In this document: piece by piece, positions 25,104 to 36,085 of the stretch
How positions within the stretch are numbered: position 1 is the stretch's first letter
Layout of the letters: every line of letters starts with the position of its first letter
NCBI GenBank assembly: GCA_026419805.1
Contig: JAOSLS010000022.1
Span: 62,001 to 126,000 of the forward strand
Reading direction: 5' to 3'
Source: Ceratocystis colombiana
Taxonomy: Eukaryota; Ascomycota; Sordariomycetes; Microascales; Ceratocystidaceae
Length of the DNA: 64,000 bases
The notes under the pieces: model-generated
The model's input: only the letters and a program-made list of their open reading frames with translations
What the model was told of the DNA's origin: nothing
The model's database searches: none
Translations under genes and position numbers: made by a program

Positions 25104-26540
25104 ATGGCGCCTCCCGCTGTAAGTTTCCTCATTGAGATACATATGCAAAGGCTCATGCACAATAGACGTCTCTAGTACCAACTAATAACATCTGTATAAA
25201 CGCCACATCAGTTTACTTATGGGCAGCCCAGCCAGAAGCCCAACCTACAGCAGAAACAATCTGAGACTTCCCAGAAATATTCTCAGAGCCATAGCAATGC
25301 GCCCACCCCTCGTTTCCACGCAGCATCATTCATTCCTCCAGGCTATCCCATCAATGCGTCATATAACGGCCAGCCATCATCCATGCTACTCACCAATCCC
25401 ACTCCTTTTCGCGCTCCTGATGCGCGCCAGTTTCGTGCTTCACAGCTACCAGAACTGCCGTCAGTTTCTGGATCTGCAAATGCCCGCCGCGTGATGGAAG
25501 ATGTAGTGAGCTCATCTCCAGTAGACCGTGTGCCAGAAAGCGATCTTGGCATTGGCGATTCCGAGGATTCAGACGCTGAAGCTAGAGCTAGCGTAGGTGT
25601 GGTGCGTAGAAACAAGACACAGCTAGACGATCTAGTGGACGATACGAGTCAAGACGTGGATTTGCCAGTACGCAAGAAACGCCGCGTGTCAATCTCGGAA
25701 GAAAGTGTTGCATCAATGAGTTGTGACATACGCACTAGTTTAGGAGTTGCCGAGGACTTGATGATAGATGAAGATGGGCCCGAAGAGGCTGTTTACAGTG
25801 CAGCACGTAGGTCGGGGACGTTACTGCAGGCAGAGATTTTCAGCGGATCTGTATCTGGAAGGTCATCAGACGATGGCACCCAAAGGCTGGATCTCAACAT
25901 AGTAGACAATGGAGGTTTGGATTACTCTCGGTCCAACACTAGCGGGGTCTCTAACTCTGGGTCCCTTGCTGGTTCTGGTATCGATGCCAGATATCCCCTC
26001 TCTAACTTATCCACGCCTACACGTGAACTCTCTACTTCGCCTCCACCCCAACCAACCTTCCAACGGGCCCCCCGCTTCCGCCCTGCCTCGCAGTCTACCC
26101 AATCGACCGACCCTGAGGCCGTGACTATGCTTTTCTCGCCACCACCACCACGGGCCACCAAGAAAGGCACTTCAACATACCGTCCACATGGCCTTGCCGC
26201 GGCTATGCAAGGGTGGCTGGCTCATGTTCGTGGGCTTACGGGTGATGAGGAGCAGCTACGTATTGTGCAGGCTCGTGTAACAAGGAGAATGGTTCTTGCT
26301 GAGGCAATACGGGAGAATGGGCGGCATAGCGCGAGCGCAGAGGTGCGGGTTCGGGTTATGCTTGCCGGCATAGGTGAGGGCATCGCGCCGGGTCGTGTCA
26401 TTGCCATAGCACCACCGACATGGTGGGCTGATATTGATGGTATTGAATGGCTGGTAGCTTCTGATTGGCGCGTCCTTGATACTGTGGGGGACGAAGTTTC
26501 GATCTCGGAAGAGTTAGAGTGTGGGGCACCTCAGCCTTAG
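25104..26540 (+). CDS. Protein of unknown function, 447 aa, with conserved-looking C-terminal domain
   Basis: A five-codon first exon (25104-25118, MAPPA, in a GCCGCCATGG context) is followed by a clean GTAAGT donor; the second exon runs 25212-26540. The second exon is open for 57 codons upstream of its first internal ATG (25383), which is why the tiny first exon is preferred. Residues about 1-290 are low-complexity, Ser/Pro-rich and acidic, with a basic KKRRV patch near 160 that could be a nuclear signal. The last 140 residues look folded: an amphipathic helical part (LAAAMQGWLAHVRGL, then VTRRMVLAEAIREN), then a beta-like part with APPTWWADIDGIEWLVASDW. The alternation of hydrophobic strands there suggests a small barrel, but I cannot assign a family. 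Confidence 0.68.
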
Positions 26541-26652
26541 GCGGATGTGTAAATGGAAAGAGGTAGCTTTCCGAAAGAAACTACACAACTTTGGACGGGG
26601 CAGTAACTTTGGGATGTGCAGCTATCTGCGCGGATGACGTGGCCTGATGGGA

Positions 26653-26660
26653 TATAAAAG
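26653..26660 (+). promoter_or_regulatory. TATA box of the phosphodiesterase gene
   Basis: TATAAAAG about 100 bp upstream of the ATG at 26759, the usual distance for a TATA-driven fungal gene. Confidence 0.55.
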
Positions 26661-26758
26661 CTGGCATTTTATGGGACGGACTATGGCTTTTTTCCTGATT
26701 TATTTCCTATCTGGTTACGGTCTCTTAGTCTTTCCCTACCTACTACGACCCCATCACT

Positions 26759-27826
26759 ATGAACCTATTATCCATAATCCTCGCATTTGCCTTCCCTATC
26801 ATTGCTGATGACCTTGCCTGCAATGGCGATGTCCGGCTCTGCAACCGGCGGTACTCCAATATTAGCCTCGTTGGTTCGCACAACTCGGCCTTTGTTGGTA
26901 TTCTGCCCACTAATAACCAGTACGTCTCAGTTACTGAGCAGCTAAATATCGGTGTGCGTTTTCTACAAGTGCAGACACGGGGCCATGATGGCAGCATTCA
27001 GTTGTGCCATACTTCGTGTTGGGTTCTCAACGCTGGTCCGTTGAGCAGCTACCTACGAGAGGTTGCTACATGGATGGCAAAAAATCCACGTGAAATCCTG
27101 ACCGTCCTACTGACCAATAGTGATGGTATGGCCGTCGAACGCTTCGCAGAGGCAGTGCGCGATGCAAATCTAGATGGGATTGTGTACAGGCCAGCTGGGC
27201 AGCCAGCACTAGATGAATGGCCAACACTGCAGGAGTTTCTTGATTCCGGTGTGAGACTCATTGTTTTTATGGGTAAGTCGGACCACTTCGCCGCCATCCA
27301 GACGATATTTGAGGCTTATAAAACTGACAAGTAGTAGACTCGTATGTTGAGCATTGGCATTTTAGGGCCTTACTATGAACTAACTTCCACCCTGTTGCAG
27401 CTATGCCGATACTACCAAGGTCAACTACATCCTTCCACAATTTCTGTACCAATGGCAAAACGCATATGGACAAACCGATAGCGCCTTCTCTAACTGCAGC
27501 ATTGACCGGCCTAAGCGTATCCAGCACCCGGAGACATACATGTACATGATCAACCACTTTCTCGACATTCAACTGCCATTTGGCATTGTCATCCCCAATC
27601 AGTTTGAAGCCAGCTCAACAAACTCGCTAGAGTCAATTACAAAGCAGGCTGAAGCGTGTGGGGTACAGTGGGGTGTCAAGCCGAATGTCATTTTAGTAGG
27701 TAGTCTACCATGACAGAGTTGTTTAAGTTTGAGTGGATTATTGTGTTTCTAACTTGAGAACAGCTAGATTGGATTGATGTTGGAGATGCAATTGAAGCGC
27801 AAAGACATCTTAATGGATTGGATTGA
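26759..27826 (+). CDS. Secreted PLC-like phosphodiesterase, 309 aa
   Basis: Three exons: 26759-27330, 27401-27695 and 27764-27826. A signal peptide is evident (MNLLSIILAFAFPIIA). The TIM-barrel PI-PLC-X-like pattern follows: SLVGSHNSAF with the first catalytic His, GVRFLQVQTRG, a second His in LCHTSC, then the LTVLLTNSD strand and, after the first intron, TTKVNYILPQFLYQW and a NHFLDIQ element. Calcium-binding acidic residues of true PLCs are not obvious, as in most of this fungal family; the substrate is unknown and the protein is probably extracellular. Odd point: the first intron uses a weak GTAGTA donor at 27331 to keep frame, while a perfect GTAAGT at 27273, at the normal family position, would shift frame. 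The result is about 18 extra residues. Confidence 0.82.
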
Positions 27827-27951
27827 AGGAGATAGTATGCTAGAATAAATACGATTAGGTAGGCAAGCTACAAGCCAGAATAGGCACTTGATATACTAGC
27901 TTGTGCAAATTAAAATCCAATCATGAAAGTAAATAAGTCACCACCATACGT

Positions 27952-28955
27952 TCAGCGCTGCTGCATCGCTTTAGTCAAGGCTACTCGCTTGCTATACGGA
28001 CTCAAACTCCGCTCCCGAGAAGCGTCTGCGGCGGGGGTAGTAAGGGGTGCTGGAGGTACACCAGTGCTTTCTCGACCCCGTTCAAAACCTTCACGGCCAG
28101 GTCTCCGATGCGACGGTGGCGAGGCCGAGCGCGAAACCGAACGACGCTCACGATAAGTCCCTCTTCGGCCGTTGCTATTGCGTGGCTTAGGCGATATACT
28201 ACGGCGTCGCCTGCTACCCACCACTGATTTCTTGGTATATATCGGACTGTGGCTACGGCTAGAGCCACGGCTAGAGCTGCGACTAGGGCTCTGGCTAGGA
28301 GTTCTCGAGTCACGATACGGAGGGCTTCTGCTCCGGCTTTGGCTTCTACTATAACTACGACTCCTGCCTCTACTGCGGTCTTCACTGTGTCTAGAGGCCT
28401 TCGTGCGTCGGACTGGCGACACCGATCTATTCGTCGATATCGTTTCGACTGATGACGATCGAGAATGCCTGCTGCGCTCCCCTCGTGTATCTCTCCCCTT
28501 GACACCTGCTGAGCCTTCCTTTTTGTGTCGCTTAGGCAACGACGAACGTGATCTTGCACGCAGCTGGAGCAGCTTTTCCTCATGGGCTTCGCGCTCGCGC
28601 TTACGCTCACGTTCAGCCTCACGACGTGCCAGTTCAGCATCAACAGCGGCCTGCTTACGCTCTGCAATGGAGTCATTTAGGGTTGCCTGTAGTGCAGGCT
28701 GTAGCTTAGGATTGGCGAGTTGCTGCGTGCGTGAGGGCCGTGGTACGTAGGGCCGTTCTTGATTGGGGGTTTTACACTCGTAGGAGTAGTGACGTAGCAA
28801 ACTCAGAGATGTTAGCTTGCCTAAACGAACAAAATAAATGGGGAAACAAGGAACTTATCTCGTTTCAGACACTTTTGACATTGCGTGTTGACGCTTGAGA
28901 CTTGTGGGCGTGAGTTTGGTGGTGCTCGCGACCAACCCCCACCGCGGCCGTACAT
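27952..28955 (-). CDS. Zinc-knuckle, SR-like protein (ZCCHC10 type), 312 aa, with predicted AT-AC intron
   Basis: Exon 1 is 28859-28955 (MYGRGGGWSRAPP...CQKCLKR) and exon 2 is 27952-28793. Removing 28794-28858, which starts ATAAGT and ends GCTAC, gives CQKCLKRGHYSYECK, a perfect CX2CX4HX4C knuckle, followed by the family block RPYVPRPSRTQQLANPKL. A GT-AG choice (28802-28854) also stays in frame but replaces the Gly by DNLLR and breaks the knuckle spacing. The middle is a Lys/Arg/Glu helix; the C-terminal half is rich in RS/SR dipeptides as in splicing-related proteins. Likely nuclear and RNA-associated; no enzyme motif. It is convergent with the phosphodiesterase gene (125 bp apart) and divergent from the R3H gene. 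Confidence 0.85.
28794..28858 (-). other. Predicted AT-AC intron, 65 nt
   Basis: On the minus strand the intron would begin ATAAGTTCC and end TTTGCTAC, with a GCTAAC branch-like motif 18 nt before the end. ATAAGT resembles the donor of U2-dependent AT-AC introns rather than the U12 consensus ATATCC. The only evidence is the protein: it alone restores the zinc knuckle. Confidence 0.65.
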
Positions 28956-30094
28956 TATGAGAGTTATCAAGTTTGAGATTGGACGTGTAAATTTCAAGGG
29001 CGCAAAGCTGGCGTTTAAAATCAAAGCGTCTTGAGAGATAATGATGATGCGTTGGATCAAGCCGGCCTACTGTCCGACGTACTGATTCTTACTTTTCTTG
29101 GCTTCAACGCGCGCATGCAAAGCCTTGACTAACCCTAACAATATAGTGAATTACATAATCTGACCCACAGAAATAAGTGTCACACAAGCTAGTTTCTTAT
29201 TTGGTGACCGCTTTTGTGGATTCATCCCTTCTCGGAGTCCAATTATTCTAAACCTTAATTGAATGGCTTTTTTGGCCCTTTTTTGTTTCTGTTTTCTTGG
29301 ACTTGTCAAAATCTCCCTTGCGAATCCTCTGTTTTTTTCCCCTTCTTCTTCACGTTTTTTTTTTTTTCGATTGCCTGTGTGCTTGGCTATCCTTTTGCGT
29401 CTGTGCAGTTTAAGGGGGCCTCTTCACAATTCTTGTGAGCACGAACGACATAGCTCAGCCTTGCTTATTAAGGCCCTTCTTTTTTCAACTGCTTCTTTCT
29501 ATTGTTCAGGAATTCAGCCTTGCGTTGGTTTTTGGTATCCCCACAAACCTTCACGAACATCCGATCTCCGTCTCTCCACCATCCGGCTAGCACATCAACT
29601 TCTTTCTTTTCCGATCTCCGTGAACTATCTCCACATCAAATTTTCAACGACTGGCCCTGACGTTCAACGTGCCGGTGCTGCCATCGTTGCGCCTCCGCTT
29701 GATGTCTATGCCTGCCCATCTCCTCAATATGGCTTTGCCCTCACGATAATGATCTGCTCGTTTGCCTTGTCCTGATTGCCATCTAGTAGTCGTTTTTTCT
29801 CTTTTTCTTCAAGCCTTCGCTTCTTTGTATGCGTTTGGCGTGCTTCCTTTTACGTGCTCTTTTCGTCTCGTCGCCTTTGCATATTGGTCGCGTTCGTTAG
29901 CCTAACCTTCGCCGCTCTTAATTCTTTTTCTTTACCGCTGATACTTTGTATCACATCACGCTTTCGCTTGACCGATAGGATTAGCTCTCCTGCTTTGCCC
30001 CGTATAACTGTATTTCACAGTGCTGTCTGGGGCTTTGAAATTGCACTTGCTCTCACCCATTCTTACACTAGGAACACAAACTTCACCATTGATC
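28956..30094. other. Divergent promoter region, 1.1 kb
   Basis: Lies between the starts of the zinc-knuckle gene and the R3H gene. It holds an AACCCTAA box (29131-29138) close to the left gene and long pyrimidine tracts (29260-30060), the likely leader of the right gene. Confidence 0.6.
29131..29138. promoter_or_regulatory. AACCCTAA telobox-like site
   Basis: The sequence matches the TTAGGG-type site bound by Tbf1/Teb1-like factors in fungal promoters. It lies about 175 bp upstream of the zinc-knuckle gene start. Function is inferred from the motif only. Confidence 0.35.
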
Positions 30095-32911
30095 ATGGCT
30101 TCTGCCGTTGTCCCAAAGCCATCTTTTGCCAAGGTAATTATCTACACTTTTGTTACATACATGAATAGGGTACTCCAATACTGACCCTGCCATCCTAGGT
30201 GGCTGCTACATCTATCTCTACTACAAACCAACGACGGGCTCCTGGAAACGCCGATGCTACCGTGACCAAGGAGACTGCCATGGCCTCATCTACACCCACA
30301 ACCAAGACGTCGGGGGGCAAGGCGTCCGCTAAGGTCGCCAAGCCTCCTAAACTTACTAGCCAATCACCTAGCCTGGAAACTGCTCAACAGGGCGACATTA
30401 TTGAAGGCGTATCCAAGCTCGCCGTATCCACCCCACCAAACCCAGCCGTCAACGTTAACGGCTCCAGTCTCTCTATAAACGCCAAGTCTGCTACTGCAGA
30501 CTCCGACGACTCACACCGCACTGATTCTTCCGACCTGGGTACCAAGCCGCCTAGCCTAGATGGTAAAAGCATTACGTCTGGAACTACTACCACTTTTGCT
30601 CTTGACGAAAAAGACTCGCTCCGTCCTGATGACAGTGCTAGCGTGCAAGCTGCAGCAGATGATGATGACTCGTCTGTTCGTGGCTCGCTAGTTGCTGCTA
30701 GCCACCCCCCTCAATTTGAGTCGTGCATTTCTATTGATGTTGGATTGTCTGGTGATATCAGTGCTCGGGTCAGCCCTGCCTCAGACTCAAGCCCTGATCC
30801 GGCTGTAGCGCCTGTGTCGGCCCCCGCAAATGCACTAGATAATATCTACCAGCAAGCCCCTGACGACAAGCTATTAGAAGCCATAGAGTCCATCAAGGAT
30901 CGGCAGTTTTTGTTGCGTCTTGAGATCGACGTCATCAACTTTGTCCAGGAGTCGAAGTAGGTCGACCCACAACACTGTATCCGCGAAAATCCACATGAAT
31001 GCTAACGCTCTACCTACCTACCACTAGAGAACCTTACATGGACCTACCCCCCAGTAACTCATTCTTCCGCATGTTGACTCACAAACTGGCTGACTATTAT
31101 CACATGACTCATTCCTATGAAAAGGACAACGGCCCAGGTTTCGTTCGCATCTTCCGAACACCATTTTGCCGCGTACCCCCTTCCCTAGCTAGCATTGCTG
31201 CTAGCACTAAGAGTCCGACTCCTCCCCCGCCCATTTTGCCCATGAAAATTATGCGAAGGGGGGAGGATAGCAAGTCTACTGCTCCTGCGTCGTCTAGTGC
31301 TGTTCAGTCAAAGGCAGCGTCTGAAGTTGAGGGGCCTGATCAAAAGGAAAAAGCCGATCCTAAAGAGAGAAAGACTAGAGAAGAAAGAGAGGAAGCCTAC
31401 AATGAAGCCCGCAAACGAATTTTCGGGACCTCTGCTACGCCTGTCGCAACTAATACTACAGACAACACGTCAGGTGAGTGTCCTCAAGTAAATCTCTCCA
31501 TGTATCTGTCTTCCTCTAACAAAGATGTAGAAAATGATGGCGAGAATGAGATGTCTCGAGCTAGTTCGGTGTCTACCAAAGACAAGAGCACAACCAACTC
31601 CCGCCGTGGTAAGAACGTTAAGCAACGCCGAGATTCTGGCACTTTCGAGTCTAGACACAACTACGTGCAACAGTGGTCCCACCCCCAGCCATGGGGAGGC
31701 TCTCAGCCACAGCCCCATTACGTCCCTGTCGGGACTTTGTACCAAGCCCAACAAGGCCCGCCTCAGCATCAGAACCAGCATCTAGCCCAAACACACCTGC
31801 CATATACAAGCCACGTGCCACCTGCATATGCCAACGGTAGTGGTCAAGTTGCTGGATCTATCCCTGCCGCCCAAAGCTATCCTAGTCATGGATATGTACC
31901 TAATGGACAGGTACGACTAAGACAAAATATCTCTTTTTCTAGGCTTCTTGAATCTAACTTAACTTCTAGTACCCCTCACATACTCCTGCCGGTCGCTTTC
32001 CTCAACAAGGACACTCTACAGCCCCATACTCCCATGGCGCTTCTATACCACAGTGGCAATCAAGCCCTAATGTTAAGTCAAGCCAATATGGGCGAGGCAG
32101 CATGCCTCCTAACCCTGCTATGGGCCCTAATAGTGTCCATTACCCCTTTGGCCAACTTCCTATAAGTATGAATCCTTACGATGCTAAAACACAGCATCCA
32201 ATCCCCGGAAGTTACAACCGGCCTGGCTATAACATGAGCAATCAGCCTTTTATTCCTGACTCAAGAGCTCCCGCCCCCGGACAGCCTCTTCCTCCGACTC
32301 AGGCTCAGCCACCGATGCAGCCGATGTACCCCGCGCCGCCACCCCAGCACATGAGTCCGCGCATGGACACCTACGGGCCTATGCATTATGGTCCTTCGCC
32401 ACAGATGGCCTATGCCCAGCCCTGTATGGCTTCACCATATGCCATGGCTCCGCACATGCCGTCTCACGTCCCACCCCCGCCACCTATGGGCACCTACGCT
32501 CACCAACCGGCACCACAGCCGCACCATGTATATGCCCCGTCTTACCCACATCATGTGCCTCCGCAGTCTAGACCGCCGGTCCATCAGACTGGGACCGGCG
32601 GGAAAGCACAGCGGACTGGCACTAAGAAGCGGACTAAGCCAAATGCTGGCGCCGGCGCTGGCGCCGGTACTGGTGGGAAGACGGCTGGGGAAACTTCAAT
32701 ACCACCAGCTTCTACGCCTTCTACAGTTTCGGCTACAAACACTTTCTCAAATTCCTCTTTGCCTGCCATTGTTGACTCCGGTGCGGCAATTGCAGCGGCG
32801 GCGGCGACAGCAAGCAAGTCTGCTACAACCACATCAGCAACAGCCGGCCAGCCATTTGGAAACCTACCGCATTACGGCAACCCAGCAACACTACCGCAGA
32901 AACCTACCTAG
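30095..32911 (+). CDS. R3H and SUZ domain RNA-binding protein, 854 aa
   Basis: Five exons fit without a break: 30095-30133, 30199-30956, 31028-31473, 31531-31910 and 31970-32911. The N-terminal 230 residues are Ser/Thr-rich and probably disordered. Residues about 240-310 hold the R3H domain (FLLRLEIDVINFVQESKEPY...NSFFRMLTHKLADYYHMTHSY), with the Arg and the later His of the R3H signature. A SUZ motif follows (MKIMRRGEDSK and the basic ERKTREEREEAYNEARKRIFG). The second half is Pro/Gln/Tyr-rich, like other RNP proteins that condense or bind poly(A) factors. Family role: single-stranded RNA or DNA binding, probably cytoplasmic mRNP. Each intron boundary was chosen to keep both the R3H core and the low-complexity tail in frame. 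Confidence 0.85.
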
Positions 32912-34266
32912 ATAGCTAGGTGTTCCAGGTGCTGACTAGTTGCTTAGCTCAAGCCGACAATGTTCCCTTTCATCAAACTCGGCGTCTTGCTTTGAGCTCA
33001 AAAATACACGAAGAAGGGCTTTAGGATGTTTGAGAGTGATTAGAAGGGAAGAAGATGCGTCAAGTAGAGAGTGGGACATTTCATGACTTTCGGAGTTCTA
33101 GGCGTACAAAAACAACGAGGAAGAAGGACCGAAGAGTTTTAAGAAAGAGGAGAGGAAGGGATGAGGGAAAATCTTAGAAGAGAGAAAGAGAGAGGGAGTG
33201 GAAGGACTTGAGAGAGGAGTCATTCATCTCTTGGAGCTCTATTTCGTCTTCTTCTGTTCCCTCTCTTTTGACGGGCTTTGGAAAGATTCACTTTTGCGTC
33301 TTTAGGAGTTTTTCTTTTTCTTTTTATAGCTAGCTAATACATTGGTCTACTTTTGTGAAAATATTGTTACGACTTCGTAATTTGTAAAAATAGCACATGG
33401 TCTCGCGTTATCACATGCAACCTCAGTTTGCACTGTTCTAGTATCTTTCTCAATGTGCGATGCAGGCTAAACACATTAAACGATAGGACAAATGGGAACA
33501 TTTCGTTTTACAAGGCAAAAACAAGACAAAATTCGCAGGTAAAGGGCTGCCGGGAAGCGTGAGAAAGTAGAAGAAGACAGATTTATTTGATCTAGAGAAA
33601 CCAGCCCAAGGACGCCAGACGTAAGGGGGGAATAGAGAGTGAGAGAAGGGGAGAAGGAAGAAAAAAAGAGGAAAAGCAGCAACACAAGAAACAAGCAATT
33701 TAAAGGACGTGTGAAAGAAGAGGGATGAGGAGAGAAACAACAAGAAGCAGTACGGGAGACGGGATGGTGGTTAGGTTGGGCAGGGGAAGGGAAAAGAGGG
33801 AGAGAAGAGCTTCGTAGACACTGGGGCCTGACATCCATTGTAGAAGGTATCCAGGTAGAAAGGAATAAAAAGAACAAGGAGAAAGGAAAACAAAAGATAT
33901 GGATGAGAGAGAATGAAGCCAGAGACGTTCGGAAGGGAGGAAGAAGAGGAGATAGAAGAATAGAGAAACATAAAAGATAGCCAATATGCCTCTTGTAAGC
34001 CTCTGGTATTCCCCCCCCTTCCGCCTCCAGCATTCTTTCAGTCTTGGTGGTGCCTGTTAGTTTGTGTGCTTTGGCGAGGAAAGTTATGCTTGAGGCTTTC
34101 TTTTTCTTGATTAACTTTTTTATTTTGTCGTCGTACTTGAAGATACTACAAGCCCTTCTTATTTTTTTTTCCTTATGTGGTTCCGACGCCCCGTTAATCG
34201 CCTTTTTCTAAAACAAGTTGATCTTTTTGGGGATCTTTTTTTTTCTTTTCGTTTTCGTTTCGCTTT
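32912..34266. other. Convergent intergenic region, 1.35 kb
   Basis: 3' ends of the R3H and eIF3f genes. Purine-rich on the plus strand (33000-33200 and 33600-33960), with no supported gene; minus-strand ORFs here are Phe/Ser/Leu-rich artefacts of this bias. Confidence 0.55.
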
Positions 34267-35397
34267 TTACTCGGCAGACTCTCGGGGCTCGCGAGGCTCC
34301 CTGGGCTCACGCTGCTCCCGGTTTCCACGGTTGTTGTTGTTGCTGTTGGAGTTGTTGTTGTTCGAGTTGTTGTGGCGCTGGTTGTTGTGACGCTTGTTGT
34401 TGTGGCGCTTGTCGCCGCTCTTGGCGTTCTCGCTGTCGGCTTTGCCCTCGCCGTCCTTCTCAGTTGCGCTAGATGACCACACGCCCAGGCGTTGGGACAG
34501 CTCAATCTGAGTGCGGATGGTGTTGGCTAGGTATGAAACCATTAGCACATCCTGGATGTGGTTGTTGAAGTCGCGGTCGATCTGCTCGGCGCTGACCTTG
34601 GGCGTCAAAGACAGTGAATTCATGAGGAACTGGCCAATTGAAGTGTTGGGCTCCTCTTCCTCGTCGAGCACACCGCTGACCCACTCACTGACGCGGCTCA
34701 GGTGGTCCAATGTGGTCTCAAGCGAGCGTGAGAGGCCCTCAATGTCAGACACAAGCGGTGCAGTACGAGTATCCGAGTCCTTGGCGCCCGAGATGGCCTC
34801 AAGGGCGCTCTGCTCAGCCTCGCTGGTTAGCACCTTATGCGGGACGCGAATGAACATGCAGCTCTCAGCAGCGCGCTCAGCATTAACGGCGACGGGAGCG
34901 CTGATGTAGCAGCGGGTCTCGATGTCAGCGGCGGGGTCGGTCGACATAGTCAGGTGGACTGCCGGATGCGGGGCAGTGCCAGTCTCGGGTGAAGAGAAGA
35001 AGTTCTGGATCAGGGCGCTGAAACTGTTGAGCTCATGTGAGGTGGTGTACCAGCCTAGCAGGCTGTCACGCGGCGACGCCTTGAGGGTCAGGGCCAGCAT
35101 GTGCTTCTGGTACTCGAGGTCCATCTCGACTTGGTCGGCATTCTCTTTGTGCGGGATGGCAAAGGTACTGCGGACCTCGACCTCAGAGCCGTCCTCTGAC
35201 CGCGAACCAACAAGGGCACCAATGCCGCGAGTGGTCTGGTTATTGTCAATGTCACGGCGAAGGGCATGGTCCAGGATGGACAAGACGGCCTGAGACTGGA
35301 TGTTGACGGTAACAGGCGAGGAGCTGATGTTTAGACCGGCCTGAGTGGGGACGACTGGCCGGGCCAGGTGAAGGAAATTGGCGGTTTCGGTAGCCAT
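34267..35397 (-). CDS. eif3f: Eukaryotic translation initiation factor 3 subunit F (eIF3f), 376 aa
   Basis: Single exon; ATG at 35397 (MATETANFLHLARPV) is chosen over an upstream in-frame ATG because the protein then begins just before the MPN domain. The MPN fold spans about residues 25-190 (VNIQSQAVLSILDHALRR, IGALVGSRSEDGSEVEVRSTFAIPH, LLGWYTTS). The metal-binding JAMM residues are missing, as in all eIF3f, so it is a structural subunit. The C-terminal helical part (FLMNSLSLTPKVSAEQIDRDF) ends in the usual position. After that comes an unusual tail: three RHNN units, then a long Asn/Ser run, then REP repeats, coded by GTT/GTG trinucleotide-like DNA at 34290-34410. Family role: part of the eIF3 complex on the 40S ribosome. 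Confidence 0.92.
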   Translation of the reverse strand: MATETANFLHLARPVVPTQAGLNISSSPVTVNIQSQAVLSILDHALRRDIDNNQTTRGIGALVGSRSEDGSEVEVRSTFAIPHKENADQVEMDLEYQKHMLALTLKASPRDSLLGWYTTSHELNSFSALIQNFFSSPETGTAPHPAVHLTMSTDPAADIETRCYISAPVAVNAERAAESCMFIRVPHKVLTSEAEQSALEAISGAKDSDTRTAPLVSDIEGLSRSLETTLDHLSRVSEWVSGVLDEEEEPNTSIGQFLMNSLSLTPKVSAEQIDRDFNNHIQDVLMVSYLANTIRTQIELSQRLGVWSSSATEKDGEGKADSENAKSGDKRHNNKRHNNQRHNNSNNNNSNSNNNNRGNREQREPREPREPRESAE

Positions 35398-36085
35398 GTC
35401 GGGTGGAATGTCAGGGTAGTAGAGCGAGCGTCTAGAATTGGAGGAGACCTGGGGCGATAATAGAAGGAATGGGGAACAAAGGCCAGAGCGGAACAGGAAA
35501 ATAAATAAAGAAAACAAGATTCAGTAGCCCAGAGAGGCAGATGAAACAAAATAGAGACAGAGTCAAAAAGACCAGCGATAAAAAGGGGACTTGGAGGGGA
35601 GGGTCCTCAAAGTTGCAAGCAGCTTTTCGCGGGGCATCGACCAGAGGGGAGGAGCCTTGATCTGACGGAAACGAAGACAATTGATTTTGCTGAAGTGGGG
35701 CCCCGCCAGTAGCAAACAGTTGGCCCTTGAATTTTTGCCTTGGTTGTGCGAATGCTTGGGTCCGATAACAGATTACGAAGTGTGGCGTTAGAGACTAAGA
35801 GGAAAAGAAAAACTGGATAGGCCATGACCCCACAGTATGTGGCGTTGATAAGATTATGTGGCGTAAAAAAAGATGGATGGCTTTGCGACGACAGCATTTT
35901 GCGACAGCACTATTCTGATGTTAGACTGGACATCTTTGGGAGCTGGAATTGCTGGCTTTTTTCTTATCTTACATACATGAATTTTGGGCTTCCTATTTCA
36001 TCGAGACTACTTAGTTAGGGGCCTTTAGCCAATACCCAAATTTTGCTGTCTCTCTTGTCGAAATTGCTTTTATTCCCCATCGCGT
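35398..36085. other. Shared divergent promoter of eIF3f and UTP25, 688 bp
   Basis: The two translation and ribosome genes start back to back here. A short purine-rich leader of eIF3f (35400-35600) is visible; no specific site is assigned. Confidence 0.5.

Noticed and set aside
27273..27400. Strong GTAAGT donor for the first intron of the phosphodiesterase gene
   Set aside because: Joining it to the 27401 exon gives a frameshift and early stop, losing the clearly conserved second half.
28802..28854. GT-AG intron for the zinc-knuckle gene
   Set aside because: In frame, but it adds residues between the second Cys and the His and breaks the knuckle; kept only as the alternative to the AT-AC intron.
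29263..30168. Two plus-strand ORFs of 170 and 130 codons before the R3H gene
   Set aside because: Phe/Ser/Leu-rich products of a pyrimidine-rich leader; no domain, and they overlap the supported first exon in a different frame.
33476..34033. Minus-strand ORF of 185 codons
   Set aside because: Its Phe/Leu/Ser bias comes from purine-rich plus-strand DNA; no start context or homology pattern.
34511..35293. Plus-strand ORFs antisense to eIF3f
   Set aside because: Shadows of the eIF3f coding frame.
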